Virus record (IMG/VR): IMGVR_UViG_3300033146_001610
Coordinates: 1 to 26,305 of that record
Origin: a virus
Strand: one strand, 5' to 3'
DNA: 26,305 bases
In this document: positions 1 to 8,030 of the stretch, piece after piece
Layout of the letters: every line of letters begins with the position of its first letter
Position numbering within the stretch: position 1 is the first letter of the stretch
Program-made: the position numbers and the translations under genes
Notes under the pieces: model-generated
Database searches by the model: none
The model's input: only the letters and a program-made list of their open reading frames with translations
What the model was told of the DNA's origin: nothing

Positions 1-891
1 TTATTAACTGATATGCACCACGAAGATAAAGAATTTTCTATGTTATGGCAACAGAAATATTTTAATGAGTTGTTCGCTAACTTAGATAAACGAACTAATG
101 ACAGACTTATAATTTTAGGAGATATAACGCATAAAAGAAAAAGTATTTCAATTAAAACTTTAGATTTTATAAAGAAAAATTACATTAAGTTATTTTCTTA
201 TTTTGAAGATGTTTATATTATAATGGGAAATCATGATTCATACTATTTTAGTAATAATAGTGTATATACCGTTAAATCTATATTTGAGAATATTAAAAAT
301 GTTACTTTAGTGCAAAATGAAGCAATTGAGATTGAAGATAATATTCATCTAGTTCCTTGGTTGAGTACTGAAAATAGTAATAATTTAAAATCTTATATAA
401 AAGAACATAATGATGAGAATAATATTCTTATGGGTCATTTTATAGGCTCTCCTTATCAAACTAGATATGGTGAGGGTAATAGTCATAAAACCTTTTTTAT
501 TGACGGAGAATCAAACCTCCAAACCCTATTTACCTTTACAGATATTTTTATAGATGTTATTATTGCAGAGAATGATATATCAAAAGATAAGATTTATGAA
601 ATATTATCTAAGTTTGACTCTGATAAAAAAATTAAGATTAATATTCAAACGCAAGACCCTGCACTAATTGATGAAGCTATTTTAACTATTGATTCTATGA
701 ATCTAAAATATTCAACCAAAATATTCACTGATAATAATAAGGTTAAACTTGATATAAATATTGATGATAGTTTAGATTTGATTAAAAATTCTGATATGGA
801 AGAAAGTTTTTTCAATCTACTTGATGTTGATGAAACAGAAAAGGAAGAAATAAAAAATGAGTTTAACAATATTAAAGAAAAAATCAGTTGA
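1..891 (+). CDS. 47: Recombination endonuclease subunit gp47 (SbcD/Mre11-like), 5' partial
   Basis: Metallophosphoesterase subunit of the gp46/gp47 nuclease, which processes DNA ends for recombination-dependent replication. The frame is open to the first base of the window. Codons 3-6 (TDMH) are the DxH metal-binding motif, so the true start lies upstream and the ATG at 13 is internal. Further motifs in order of visible codons: GD at 40-41, GNHD at 76-79 and GHF at 145-147. The GSPYQ-type segment that follows the second His motif in relatives (149-153) comes directly after GHF. The stretch with the final GHxH motif therefore appears to be missing. The 3' end overlaps regA by 35 bases. The rest of the C-terminus is acidic and matches family length poorly. 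Family assignment is firm; nuclease activity is uncertain. Confidence 0.82.
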   Translation, partial: LLTDMHHEDKEFSMLWQQKYFNELFANLDKRTNDRLIILGDITHKRKSISIKTLDFIKKNYIKLFSYFEDVYIIMGNHDSYYFSNNSVYTVKSIFENIKNVTLVQNEAIEIEDNIHLVPWLSTENSNNLKSYIKEHNDENNILMGHFIGSPYQTRYGEGNSHKTFFIDGESNLQTLFTFTDIFIDVIIAENDISKDKIYEILSKFDSDKKIKINIQTQDPALIDEAILTIDSMNLKYSTKIFTDNNKVKLDINIDDSLDLIKNSDMEESFFNLLDVDETEKEEIKNEFNNIKEKIS

Positions 892-1333
892 TAAGAACGA
901 GTTATTACCTAATTTTTTAGAAATTAGTTTTGTTCAACCTAACCATTTTAATATAGTAAAAGAGACGCTTACTAGAATGGGTTTTATTAATGAACTTAAA
1001 CATACAATTCATATACCTTGCTATATATTCTTTCATAATAATAAGTATTATATAGTTCATTATGCTGAGATGGAAATATATAATGATGGTATATTTGATA
1101 ATCTATTATATAAATCAATCCTTGTTAGGAATAAAATTGCAGATGAATTACATAGATTTGGTTTTATACATTATGTAAATCATGAAAGAACAAAATTATG
1201 GAAATGCTGTGGTATTGAATATGAAATTGGTAATGAATATGTCGATTTTAATTTAATTCCATATAAACATAAACATAATTATTCTCCAATATATTTTTAT
1301 AATTATCAAAGGAGGAAATTAAGTGATGCCTAA
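857..1333 (+). CDS. regA: RegA-like translational repressor
   Basis: Sequence-specific mRNA-binding protein that, in T4, blocks translation initiation on many early transcripts by covering the ribosome-binding region. The segment KETLTRMG (about residues 36-43) followed by a YYIVH-type strand and a late NHERTKLWK segment matches the T4 RegA pattern as I remember it. It has 158 residues against 122 in T4; the excess is an N-terminal extension of about 20 residues and a longer C-terminus. The ATG at 857 is preceded by a GGAAG motif inside the end of gene 47. In T4 regA lies between the clamp-loader and polymerase genes; here it is coupled to gene 47 and followed by tail genes, so its targets may differ. 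Confidence 0.8.
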   Translation: MSLTILKKKSVDKNELLPNFLEISFVQPNHFNIVKETLTRMGFINELKHTIHIPCYIFFHNNKYYIVHYAEMEIYNDGIFDNLLYKSILVRNKIADELHRFGFIHYVNHERTKLWKCCGIEYEIGNEYVDFNLIPYKHKHNYSPIYFYNYQRRKLSDA

Positions 1334-2324
1334 AAAATTATTTGATGTTGATAGACAATATTTTCCATTAGATTTAAAAAATAAAATAGAAGAAGGTAAT
1401 AGTGTTGCATTTATTAAGTTTGCACCTAGAAAATTTACAACATTGACTAAAAATTATAATCCCGATACTAGAGAGTTAAACCCAAAAGAAACAATTTCAG
1501 CTAATATTGAAAAGGGTATATCGGGAGAACTTCAAACTAAATTAAGTGCAGTTAAGGGTTATAATAATATATATCTTCCAATACGACCAGTAATTGATAC
1601 TTTAAAGGCTAATTATAAATCAGTTGCAGGACTTGAATTATTAGACCATAAAGATTATATGTCATATGCAGGTCATTTAGTAAGTTCAGGTAAAGTAAAT
1701 GAAATGTTAGCAAAGCTTCCTATGATTGGAAAATATGTAGGCATGATGAATAGTATGGCTACATCATTAGCTCCAGCTGAATTTTGGAGACAAGGATTAT
1801 TGGGGTCTGGTTATGCACTTAATCCTAATGATTTGGTAATTTATACTGGTACTGATAGAAGACATTTTAGTATGGAATATGCCTTTTTGATGCCTTCGTC
1901 ACATGAGGAAGAAGTTGCTCTTAATGATATAATTGAGATGTTTAAAAAAGGTACTATTGGAGAACATAAGAATATGGGTTTAGAAGACCCAATTCATTGG
2001 TTTGTTGATTTCTTTAGTTTAACTGATACCTTACATGATGGTTCACATATAGATAATGGAAGTAGTAAAGATACTGGACAAAACCCATATCTTAGTTACT
2101 TTAATTGTGTACTTCAAAATGTATCAATTAAATACGGAAAAGATAATGATGTTTATAGAACACCAACAGGAATGCCAGTTAGAACAATAAAATTAGATTT
2201 CTATGAGACTATAAGACCAGGAAGTGTTACATATAATCATCTTATTAAAGTTAGAGATAAAAATGGAAATAATAATTATATAACAGGTGCTGAATCTATA
2301 TATGCAGGACTTCAAATAACATGA
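1323..2324 (+). CDS. Baseplate tail-tube cap/initiator protein (gp48/gp54-like)
   Basis: Structural protein that probably closes the baseplate and nucleates tail-tube assembly. The middle of the 333-residue product carries a tube-fold signature: YTGTDRRHFSMEYAFLMP followed by an acidic helix and IIEMFKKGTIG (about residues 178-215). The C-terminal part has an LQNVSIKYG and PVRTIKLDFYE strand pair, as in myovirus tube-like proteins. T4 gp48 is 364 and gp54 is 320 residues, and I cannot choose between them. A strong AAAGGAGG lies at 1308-1315. GTG at 1323 and ATG at 1326 are both well spaced, and ATG 1326 is the more likely start. It overlaps the end of regA and shares an ATGA junction with the next gene. 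Confidence 0.72.
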   Translation: MMPKKLFDVDRQYFPLDLKNKIEEGNSVAFIKFAPRKFTTLTKNYNPDTRELNPKETISANIEKGISGELQTKLSAVKGYNNIYLPIRPVIDTLKANYKSVAGLELLDHKDYMSYAGHLVSSGKVNEMLAKLPMIGKYVGMMNSMATSLAPAEFWRQGLLGSGYALNPNDLVIYTGTDRRHFSMEYAFLMPSSHEEEVALNDIIEMFKKGTIGEHKNMGLEDPIHWFVDFFSLTDTLHDGSHIDNGSSKDTGQNPYLSYFNCVLQNVSIKYGKDNDVYRTPTGMPVRTIKLDFYETIRPGSVTYNHLIKVRDKNGNNNYITGAESIYAGLQIT

Positions 2325-3361
2325 GCGGAGCAAATTATCACGTAAGACTTAATGAAATGTCAATTACTGATATGGATACAAATGAAATAATCCCAACAGG
2401 TAATAATATACTGGATTATCAATTTGAACATAATATATCAGATATATATCCAAAAGCTCAATTAACATTACAATGTGTTCCTGCTGTTACTAATTTTTTA
2501 ATAGACCATACTAATATTAAAATAACGATAATATATTGTATTGAATTTTCTAATATTGAGCCAGTAAGAAGAAAAGTAGAATTTAAATTATATGATATTA
2601 TTACACATAAAAGAGATATTAATAAATTGATTGATGTTATGGTATTAGAGCTTAGGAGCTTTGATTATGTTGATTTAATAACAAAAAGATATGATAGGTA
2701 CTATGATGATACTAAAAGAGTTGATATACTAGAAGATTTATATAATACTAAAACTGATGATAAATCAAAGAATATAGAAAAGACATCTTTTTATACTGAT
2801 ATACTTCCATATAACTCTATTAGATTGGTTTCATTATTAGGTGATAATCCAATATACTCTGTTTATAATACCAGAGATAATAAAATAACATTTATGAGTA
2901 ATAGTAGTTTCAAATTAGTTAAACCTAAACATATGATAGGAAATATTAATTTACAAGATTCAGATGGTATATTATTAAGAAATGTTATAATCTCCTATGA
3001 GATTATAAATCCTAAAGTTGGGGTCTCATCTATACCAAAAGGTTATATTCATAAGACTACTGATATTGATTCTAAAAAACTAAAGATGAAAAAATATATG
3101 GATATACATTATGGTGTAACTGAGTTACAAAATTGTTTTGATTTAAATAAAATACTAACCGCAAAACAACTTAAATGTAAACTTGGTATCCCTGATACAT
3201 CTTTAAATGTAGGAGATACATTACACGTTAAATTTAAGAATTTAACAAATAAAGAAAAAGATATTATAATAGTAGACAATCTATATTATATATCTACAAT
3301 AACCGAACAAATAGCGAATAGTGCTATAGTACAACATATAATACTAACTAAGGTATTATAG
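2321..3361 (+). CDS. Probable baseplate hub protein (gp27-like)
   Basis: A 346-residue protein translationally coupled to the tube-cap gene by an ATGA overlap. The C-terminal 70 residues (LNVGDTLHVKF, then NLYYISTITEQI and a terminal beta strand) resemble the end of tail hub proteins, in which a barrel domain closes with a short 'delivered field, binding, extra strand' pattern. The N-terminal half is rich in alternating hydrophobic strands, as expected for the hub barrels. No lysozyme or cysteine motif is seen. T4 gp27 is 391 residues. The call rests on fold-like pattern and on its place directly after a tube-cap gene, so treat it as probable rather than shown. It could be another baseplate wedge or plug component. 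Confidence 0.5.
   Translation: MSGANYHVRLNEMSITDMDTNEIIPTGNNILDYQFEHNISDIYPKAQLTLQCVPAVTNFLIDHTNIKITIIYCIEFSNIEPVRRKVEFKLYDIITHKRDINKLIDVMVLELRSFDYVDLITKRYDRYYDDTKRVDILEDLYNTKTDDKSKNIEKTSFYTDILPYNSIRLVSLLGDNPIYSVYNTRDNKITFMSNSSFKLVKPKHMIGNINLQDSDGILLRNVIISYEIINPKVGVSSIPKGYIHKTTDIDSKKLKMKKYMDIHYGVTELQNCFDLNKILTAKQLKCKLGIPDTSLNVGDTLHVKFKNLTNKEKDIIIVDNLYYISTITEQIANSAIVQHIILTKVL
2985..3008 (+). other. Perfect 10-bp hairpin inside the hub gene
   Basis: TTATAATCTC at 2985-2994, loop CTAT, then GAGATTATAA at 2999-3008 form an uninterrupted 10-bp inverted repeat with a 4-base loop. It lies in coding sequence, has no U-tract after it, and may be chance in AT-rich DNA. Confidence 0.6.
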
Positions 3362-3367
3362 CTTTTT

Positions 3368-3381
3368 TATTTTTTACAAGG
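3368..3381 (+). promoter_or_regulatory. TATTTTTTACAAGG leader box before the RNase H gene
   Basis: This 14-base box ends in the AAGGAG Shine-Dalgarno of the RNase H gene. An identical copy occurs inside the same gene at 3428-3441, exactly 60 bases downstream. A close variant ending in ACTAGG lies at 20769-20782, and a shorter one at 4334-4347. A good TATAAT hexamer sits upstream at 3337-3342 but has no clear -35 partner. A role as leader or translational control site is inferred. Confidence 0.4.
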
Positions 3382-3389
3382 AGACAAAG

Positions 3390-4286
3390 ATGAAGTTACT
3401 TATTGATTACAACAATTTATTCTATCGTATTTTTTACAAGGTTTTATACTCAGAAGGTAAAACTAAAAAGATTGATTATGTTGCTTTAGAGAAAGACATT
3501 AAGGAAAGTATCCTAAATTCAATATTATTATTGAGTTCTAAATTTAAATCAGATAAGATTATTTGTGCTGTTGATACCGATACTAATTGGAGAGAGGGTA
3601 CATTTGATGGGTATAAAGGAACAAGGTCAAAAACTGATGATATAGATTGGAAAACAGTACTTGGTTGGTTAGATACGCATACTGAAATATTTAAAGGTCT
3701 TGGTATTCAAAAGTTAATGATTGATGATTGTGAAGCTGATGATATAATTGCAATTATAAGCAAGCACGATAAAGAGAATATAATTATTGTATCTAATGAT
3801 GATGATTTTTCACAATTATTGGTATTTGATAATGTTAAACTATATCAACCTAACAAACAACAATTTAAAGAAAGAACTGATATATCAAAGAATTTAATAT
3901 ATAAGATTATATTGGGCGATAGAGGAGATGGAATACCTAATATAAAAAATCCTTTAGATTTTTATGTTGGTGATTATGAAGGTAGGGCTGTTGGGCTTGG
4001 TGTTAAGACTTTAGATAAGAAAATACTAGATATAAATGGTGATATTGATAATGATTTATTAAATGATTTTATTGCTCCATTTATCAAAAGATATGAACAG
4101 AATGTGCAATTAATTTCTTTCGATTGTATACCTAAACATATAGAAAATAAAATTTTAAATGAATATAAAAGATGTAAATTTAAGAAGTCTAAGAGATTAG
4201 AAATATTAAGGTTTTTAAAAAATAATAATTTAAATGATATAAAATTTAAATTTATGAGTGGTAAATATAAATTTGGTTTATTGTAA
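3390..4286 (+). CDS. rnh: RNase H, 5'-3' exonuclease (T4 Rnh/FEN family)
   Basis: Structure-specific 5' nuclease that removes RNA primers from Okazaki fragments. The 298 residues match the T4 enzyme (305). Acidic metal-binding residues appear in family order: D6 in the first strand, D62 in AVDTD, the DCEADD cluster at 113-118, SNDDDF at 135-140, and GDRGDGIPNI at 176-185, which also starts the helix-hairpin region. The start is well supported by AAGGAG at 3378-3383. It lies 28 bases after the hub gene and begins the replication block. A promoter and palindrome separate it from gene 39. No anomaly is seen beyond the repeated leader box inside codons 13-18. Confidence 0.92.
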   Translation: MKLLIDYNNLFYRIFYKVLYSEGKTKKIDYVALEKDIKESILNSILLLSSKFKSDKIICAVDTDTNWREGTFDGYKGTRSKTDDIDWKTVLGWLDTHTEIFKGLGIQKLMIDDCEADDIIAIISKHDKENIIIVSNDDDFSQLLVFDNVKLYQPNKQQFKERTDISKNLIYKIILGDRGDGIPNIKNPLDFYVGDYEGRAVGLGVKTLDKKILDINGDIDNDLLNDFIAPFIKRYEQNVQLISFDCIPKHIENKILNEYKRCKFKKSKRLEILRFLKNNNLNDIKFKFMSGKYKFGLL

Positions 4287-4295
4287 AAATAATTA

Positions 4296-4324
4296 TTGAC
4301 AAACACAATATTATATGTTATATT
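4296..4324 (+). promoter_or_regulatory. Sigma70-like promoter for gene 39
   Basis: TTGACA at 4296-4301, a 17-base spacer and TATATT at 4319-4324 make a near-consensus host-type promoter in the intergenic gap before gene 39. Transcription would start near 4331, giving a leader of about 28 bases. The promoter is embedded in a long inverted repeat (4297-4334). Confidence 0.72.
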
Positions 4325-4334
4325 GTGTTTGTCA
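4297..4334 (+). repeat. 14-bp perfect inverted repeat overlapping the promoter
   Basis: TGACAAACACAATA at 4297-4310 and TATTGTGTTTGTCA at 4321-4334 are exact inverse complements around a 10-base loop. The left arm overlaps the -35 and the right arm overlaps the -10 and the start point. In RNA from upstream genes it could act as a weak terminator (TTTTGTT follows). As DNA it has the form of an operator. Which role applies cannot be told from sequence. Confidence 0.7.
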
Positions 4335-4358
4335 TTTTGTTACTAGGTTGAGGTTAAT

Positions 4359-6239
4359 ATGAAATCAGACAAGCAAAAATATCTATCTAAAAGACAACAT
4401 ACATTATTAAGACCATCTGCATTATTAGGTGATATTACAACGAAGTTATTTGATGGTTGGATAATTGAGAATAATGAATTAAAGTATACAAATTACCTAT
4501 ATAATGAAGGGTTTTTTAAACTTATATTTGAGCCTATTGATAATGCAATAGATGAATATATAAGAACAAATAAGATGTTTGGTAAAAAGTTAATTATAAA
4601 AACTGAATATAATACTGACACCAATAATATAGATTTTTATATTAAGGATACTGGTCGTGGTTTATCTACTGAGTTGATGAGAAGAGTTGATGAAGATGGT
4701 AATGAATATGGAGATAATTTACCATCTTCACTATTAGCTTTTACTGATTTAATGGTTGGCTCTTCATTTATTAGTGATAGAGAAACTAGGGGTACGTTTG
4801 GAATGGGTGTATCTTTGACTAATTTATTTAGTAAGGAATTTTATGTTAAAACAGTTAATAATAAAGAATGTTTTGAGATGACTTGTACTGATAATATCAC
4901 TAATATAAATTACACATTGAATAGGAAAAATAGAAGTAAAGATAAACGAGGAACATATATTAAATTTTCAATTGATATTGATAGATTTACTGATTCATGT
5001 ATGATACCTATTCATATTATAAATGGTATTATACAAATGAGAATGATTGAGGTAAAAACTTTTTATCCTGATATGAGAATAAAATTTAATGGTAATGAAA
5101 TACAATATGGATTATCATCTTATTTAAGGTCTGAATTGTTAGTAACTGAAAATAATATATTCTCATTAGGGTTTAGTAATGATAAGAAAACAAATCTAAC
5201 ATATATAAATGGTGTATATACTTATGATGGCGGAGACCACTTAAAACATATACAAGAGCATATATATAATGTTTTTTATGATTTTATATTAAAAAAATAT
5301 AAAGTTGAAATAAAAAAATCTCAATTGTTTAAATATTTTTATGTTGTGTTTGGTATGTCTAAAATAAAAGACCCAAAATACATAGGGCAATATAAATCTT
5401 CATTTTCGATGAAAAAAGAATTATTTGATAAATACATAGAACCTGATGTAAAGGTAATAAACTCATACTTAACTAACATATTCAAAGATAATCAAGGTTA
5501 TTTTGAATTGATTGTAAATGATATACTTGATAAAAAAGAAGAAACTTTAATAAAAAAACAAAAAAGAGATAGTAAGAAAAATAAAGTTGCAATTGATAAA
5601 TATTTTCCTTTATCGCCTAATAAAAGAGGTGTTGGAGATTTATTTATATTAGAAGGCGATTCTGCTATGGGAATTGGTATTAAAGTTAGAGATAAAAAAC
5701 GTCAAGCATTATATTCTTTAGGTGGTAAGATGCTAAATGTTTTTAATAAGAGAGAGTCTATAGTTAGAAGTAGTAAAAAAGCACTTGATTTAATTGATGT
5801 ACTTGGTTGTGAAATAGATGATAAAAAATATATGAAGAATATAAGATTTAAAAATGTATATCTTATGCCTGATGGAGATGTTGATGGTTATCATATTGCT
5901 CTTCTTGTTATAGTTTTCTTTTATAAGTATTTTCCTGATTACATAAAGGCTGGTAAGTTAAGAAAACTAAGAATACCTCTATTTATTGCAAGAAAATCAA
6001 ATGATAAAAAGATATATTATAGTTTTAAATCATATGAAGAAGATGAACAATACTTAGCTGATAATAATTATAAGGTTAAATATTATAAAGGGATTGGTAG
6101 TTTTAATGATGAAGAATATCAAGATTTCCTAAATAGTTTAGTATATGATACTATAGATTTAGGAGATGATGTTAATTTTATATCAAAGATTTTTTCTGAT
6201 GATACTGATTTTAGAAAAAAATGGTTAAGTGAGGTTTAA
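4359..6239 (+). CDS. 39: Type II DNA topoisomerase large subunit gp39 (ATPase + TOPRIM)
   Basis: GyrB/ParE-like subunit that binds ATP and, with gp52, passes DNA strands to relieve supercoils at replication forks. The N-terminal GHKL ATPase shows E58-x3-NAIDE at 62-66, DTGRG at 97-101 and the glycine lid GTFGMG at 145-150. The C-terminal TOPRIM domain shows EGDSAMG beginning at E432 and DGDVDG at 505-510. At 626 residues it contains both parts. In T4 the TOPRIM part is split off as gene 60, whereas here it is one chain, as in T2 and most relatives. The start has GAGG at 4350-4353. The downstream gene 55 starts 2 bases after its stop. Confidence 0.94.
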   Translation: MKSDKQKYLSKRQHTLLRPSALLGDITTKLFDGWIIENNELKYTNYLYNEGFFKLIFEPIDNAIDEYIRTNKMFGKKLIIKTEYNTDTNNIDFYIKDTGRGLSTELMRRVDEDGNEYGDNLPSSLLAFTDLMVGSSFISDRETRGTFGMGVSLTNLFSKEFYVKTVNNKECFEMTCTDNITNINYTLNRKNRSKDKRGTYIKFSIDIDRFTDSCMIPIHIINGIIQMRMIEVKTFYPDMRIKFNGNEIQYGLSSYLRSELLVTENNIFSLGFSNDKKTNLTYINGVYTYDGGDHLKHIQEHIYNVFYDFILKKYKVEIKKSQLFKYFYVVFGMSKIKDPKYIGQYKSSFSMKKELFDKYIEPDVKVINSYLTNIFKDNQGYFELIVNDILDKKEETLIKKQKRDSKKNKVAIDKYFPLSPNKRGVGDLFILEGDSAMGIGIKVRDKKRQALYSLGGKMLNVFNKRESIVRSSKKALDLIDVLGCEIDDKKYMKNIRFKNVYLMPDGDVDGYHIALLVIVFFYKYFPDYIKAGKLRKLRIPLFIARKSNDKKIYYSFKSYEEDEQYLADNNYKVKYYKGIGSFNDEEYQDFLNSLVYDTIDLGDDVNFISKIFSDDTDFRKKWLSEV

Positions 6240-6241
6240 AA

Positions 6242-6910
6242 ATGGTAAGATTAAAATTTAATAATAAATGGGCGAAGAAACAGAAAGAAGATATAAAAAA
6301 GAAAGAAGATAGATTGATACAAGAAGTTAAAAGGAATAAAATAAAAAATACAAATTATAATCATAAGAGAAAAAAAGATGTAAATTCTAAACAATATTTA
6401 GATAATACATTATTAGGAAAACGCTTAGCATTATATAGAAAGATACATTATCATATAAAAGATAATAATATAACAAATAGTAAATATAATAGGATATTAA
6501 TAAGATTAAGAGATATTTTAATGAAGGATTCTACTAAAATAGCAAATCAGTTTATTAATTATCACTGGTTTAGTGATTTAGATTATCATGATAAACAGGA
6601 TTTAGTACAGCAAGCTATATTTAAAACCATATATTATTCTTATTTTTATGCGTTTGATATAACAAGTATATCTAGTGTTACGGGTAAGCCTGTTTCCGCA
6701 TTTGCGTGGCTAACACAACAAATTAAAAATTATTTTATACAAGAAATAAAAACAAATGATAAATATAAAGCATTAAGAGAAAGAGTTAGAGTTATAGGTA
6801 TTCATACTTTAGAAAATAATAATACTGCAAAATCTTTAGATATGCATTCACAGGCTTCTTTAGTTAAGGGAATAAGATACTCATTTGCAGATAAGGGTAC
6901 TGATGATTAA
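6242..6910 (+). CDS. 55: Late-transcription sigma factor gp55
   Basis: Reduced sigma70-type factor that directs host RNA polymerase to TATAAATA late promoters together with the sliding clamp and gp33. The diagnostic part is about residues 114-178: HDKQDLVQQAIFKTIYYSY, then FDIT and FAWLTQQIKNYFIQEIK, which corresponds to sigma region 2. It has 222 residues against 185 in T4. The excess is a lysine-rich N-terminus of about 60 residues with predicted helical character. The gene sits between gp39 and primase, with GAGG at 6231-6234 before the start. Several intergenic TATAAATA boxes in this window agree with the assignment. The C-terminus (YSFADKGTDD) is hydrophobic then acidic, possibly the clamp-binding tail. 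Confidence 0.8.
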   Translation: MVRLKFNNKWAKKQKEDIKKKEDRLIQEVKRNKIKNTNYNHKRKKDVNSKQYLDNTLLGKRLALYRKIHYHIKDNNITNSKYNRILIRLRDILMKDSTKIANQFINYHWFSDLDYHDKQDLVQQAIFKTIYYSYFYAFDITSISSVTGKPVSAFAWLTQQIKNYFIQEIKTNDKYKALRERVRVIGIHTLENNNTAKSLDMHSQASLVKGIRYSFADKGTDD

Positions 6911-8030
6911 TATAAGTAGTTTTACCATAAAACAGTTTGTTGAAGAATTGCCATTAGAATATATTGATAGACATAGAAGTGATTGTATAAACTTCAGATG
7001 TCCTTTTTGTGGTGATAGTCAAAAAAGTAAATTTAAAAGAAGAGGATATGTGATTTATACTGATTCTAGTGCTTATTACATATGTCATAATTGTGATGTT
7101 AGAATGGGTATATTTAAATTTATTCAATTATTAGATGTTACTGTGTATAACAGATTTAAAAGGGAAGTATTTCAAGGAAGTTTTAATGATTTTGTTAAAC
7201 CTAAACCAAAAAAACTAAAAGTTATTGTTGATGTAGAGAATGACACTGAAGATTTGCAGGAGAGCGATGATAACAAGTCTAAGATACCATTAAGGTCAAT
7301 TGTAAATTATCATGCGAAGAGCAAAGGTGCTGTTTATTTAACTAATAGACGAATACCTAAACTTAATTGGAATGATATATATTATTTTAAAGGTAATGTT
7401 TATCAATTATATCAAGAAATATTTAATGATGATAAGTACAAACGAAAAGCAGATAAAATTTTAGACCACGAAGGAATAGTAGTACCATTTTATAATATAG
7501 ATAGAGAATTATATGGTTTTACTCTTAGAAGTACAAAAGAAAAAGGAATGAGATATGTTACACTTGGTGTTGATAATATAGAATCTGGAATGTTTGGTAT
7601 TGATATAGTTGATTTTACACTTAAATTTTATATAGTTGAAGGAATATTTGATAGACTATCGTTTAATCCATGTAATCAAATTATGGCTATGAAATCAAGT
7701 AATCCACATATTGATAATATACCAAAAGAATATTTAAAAAATGCAACTTATATATTTGATAATGAGTATCATAATAAAGAATTATTAAAACCAATAAAAA
7801 AAGTAATATTAAAGGGTATTAATGTTGTTCTTTTTGATGAGAATTTTAAATATAAGGATATAAACGAAGCATTAAATAATGGTGTTACAGAAGATGAATT
7901 AAGATTATATTTTGATAAGAGACAATTTAAAGGATTGGGTGCTACTATTGAATTAGATAGATTAGCACACATAAGTAAATCTAAAAAACATATGGAGGTA
8001 ATGAATGGTAAAAAAACAACAATCTGCTAG
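6903..8030 (+). CDS. 61: DNA primase gp61
   Basis: DnaG-type primase that makes RNA primers on the lagging strand with helicase gp41. The N-terminal zinc ribbon is CPFC at 33-36 and CHNC at 61-64. The TOPRIM part has FYIVEGIFDRLSF, with the catalytic glutamate at 246, and IFDN at 284-287. Its 375 residues are close to T4 gp61 (342). A TTG at 6885 opens the frame, but ATG 6903 is chosen because AAGGG lies 5 bases upstream and it overlaps the end of gene 55 by 8 bases. Its 3' end overlaps the next gene by 26 bases. The second acidic TOPRIM motif (DNEYHN) is less canonical than DxD. Confidence 0.9.
   Translation: MINISSFTIKQFVEELPLEYIDRHRSDCINFRCPFCGDSQKSKFKRRGYVIYTDSSAYYICHNCDVRMGIFKFIQLLDVTVYNRFKREVFQGSFNDFVKPKPKKLKVIVDVENDTEDLQESDDNKSKIPLRSIVNYHAKSKGAVYLTNRRIPKLNWNDIYYFKGNVYQLYQEIFNDDKYKRKADKILDHEGIVVPFYNIDRELYGFTLRSTKEKGMRYVTLGVDNIESGMFGIDIVDFTLKFYIVEGIFDRLSFNPCNQIMAMKSSNPHIDNIPKEYLKNATYIFDNEYHNKELLKPIKKVILKGINVVLFDENFKYKDINEALNNGVTEDELRLYFDKRQFKGLGATIELDRLAHISKSKKHMEVMNGKKTTIC

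Noticed and set aside
3974-4306. Minus-strand frame of 110 codons across the RNase H gene
   Set aside because: It lies opposite a clear nuclease gene, has low-complexity Leu/Phe/Ser/Asn composition typical of antisense AT-rich codons, and has no recognisable motif. The same applies to minus-strand frames at 645-869, 7769-7972, 11222-11542, 15005-15205, 16193-16628, 17158-17499, 18622-19011, 19588-19854, 23665-23901 and 26023-26235.
6885-6902. TTG start for primase
   Set aside because: ATG 6903 has a correctly spaced AAGGG and matches the homologous N-terminus better.
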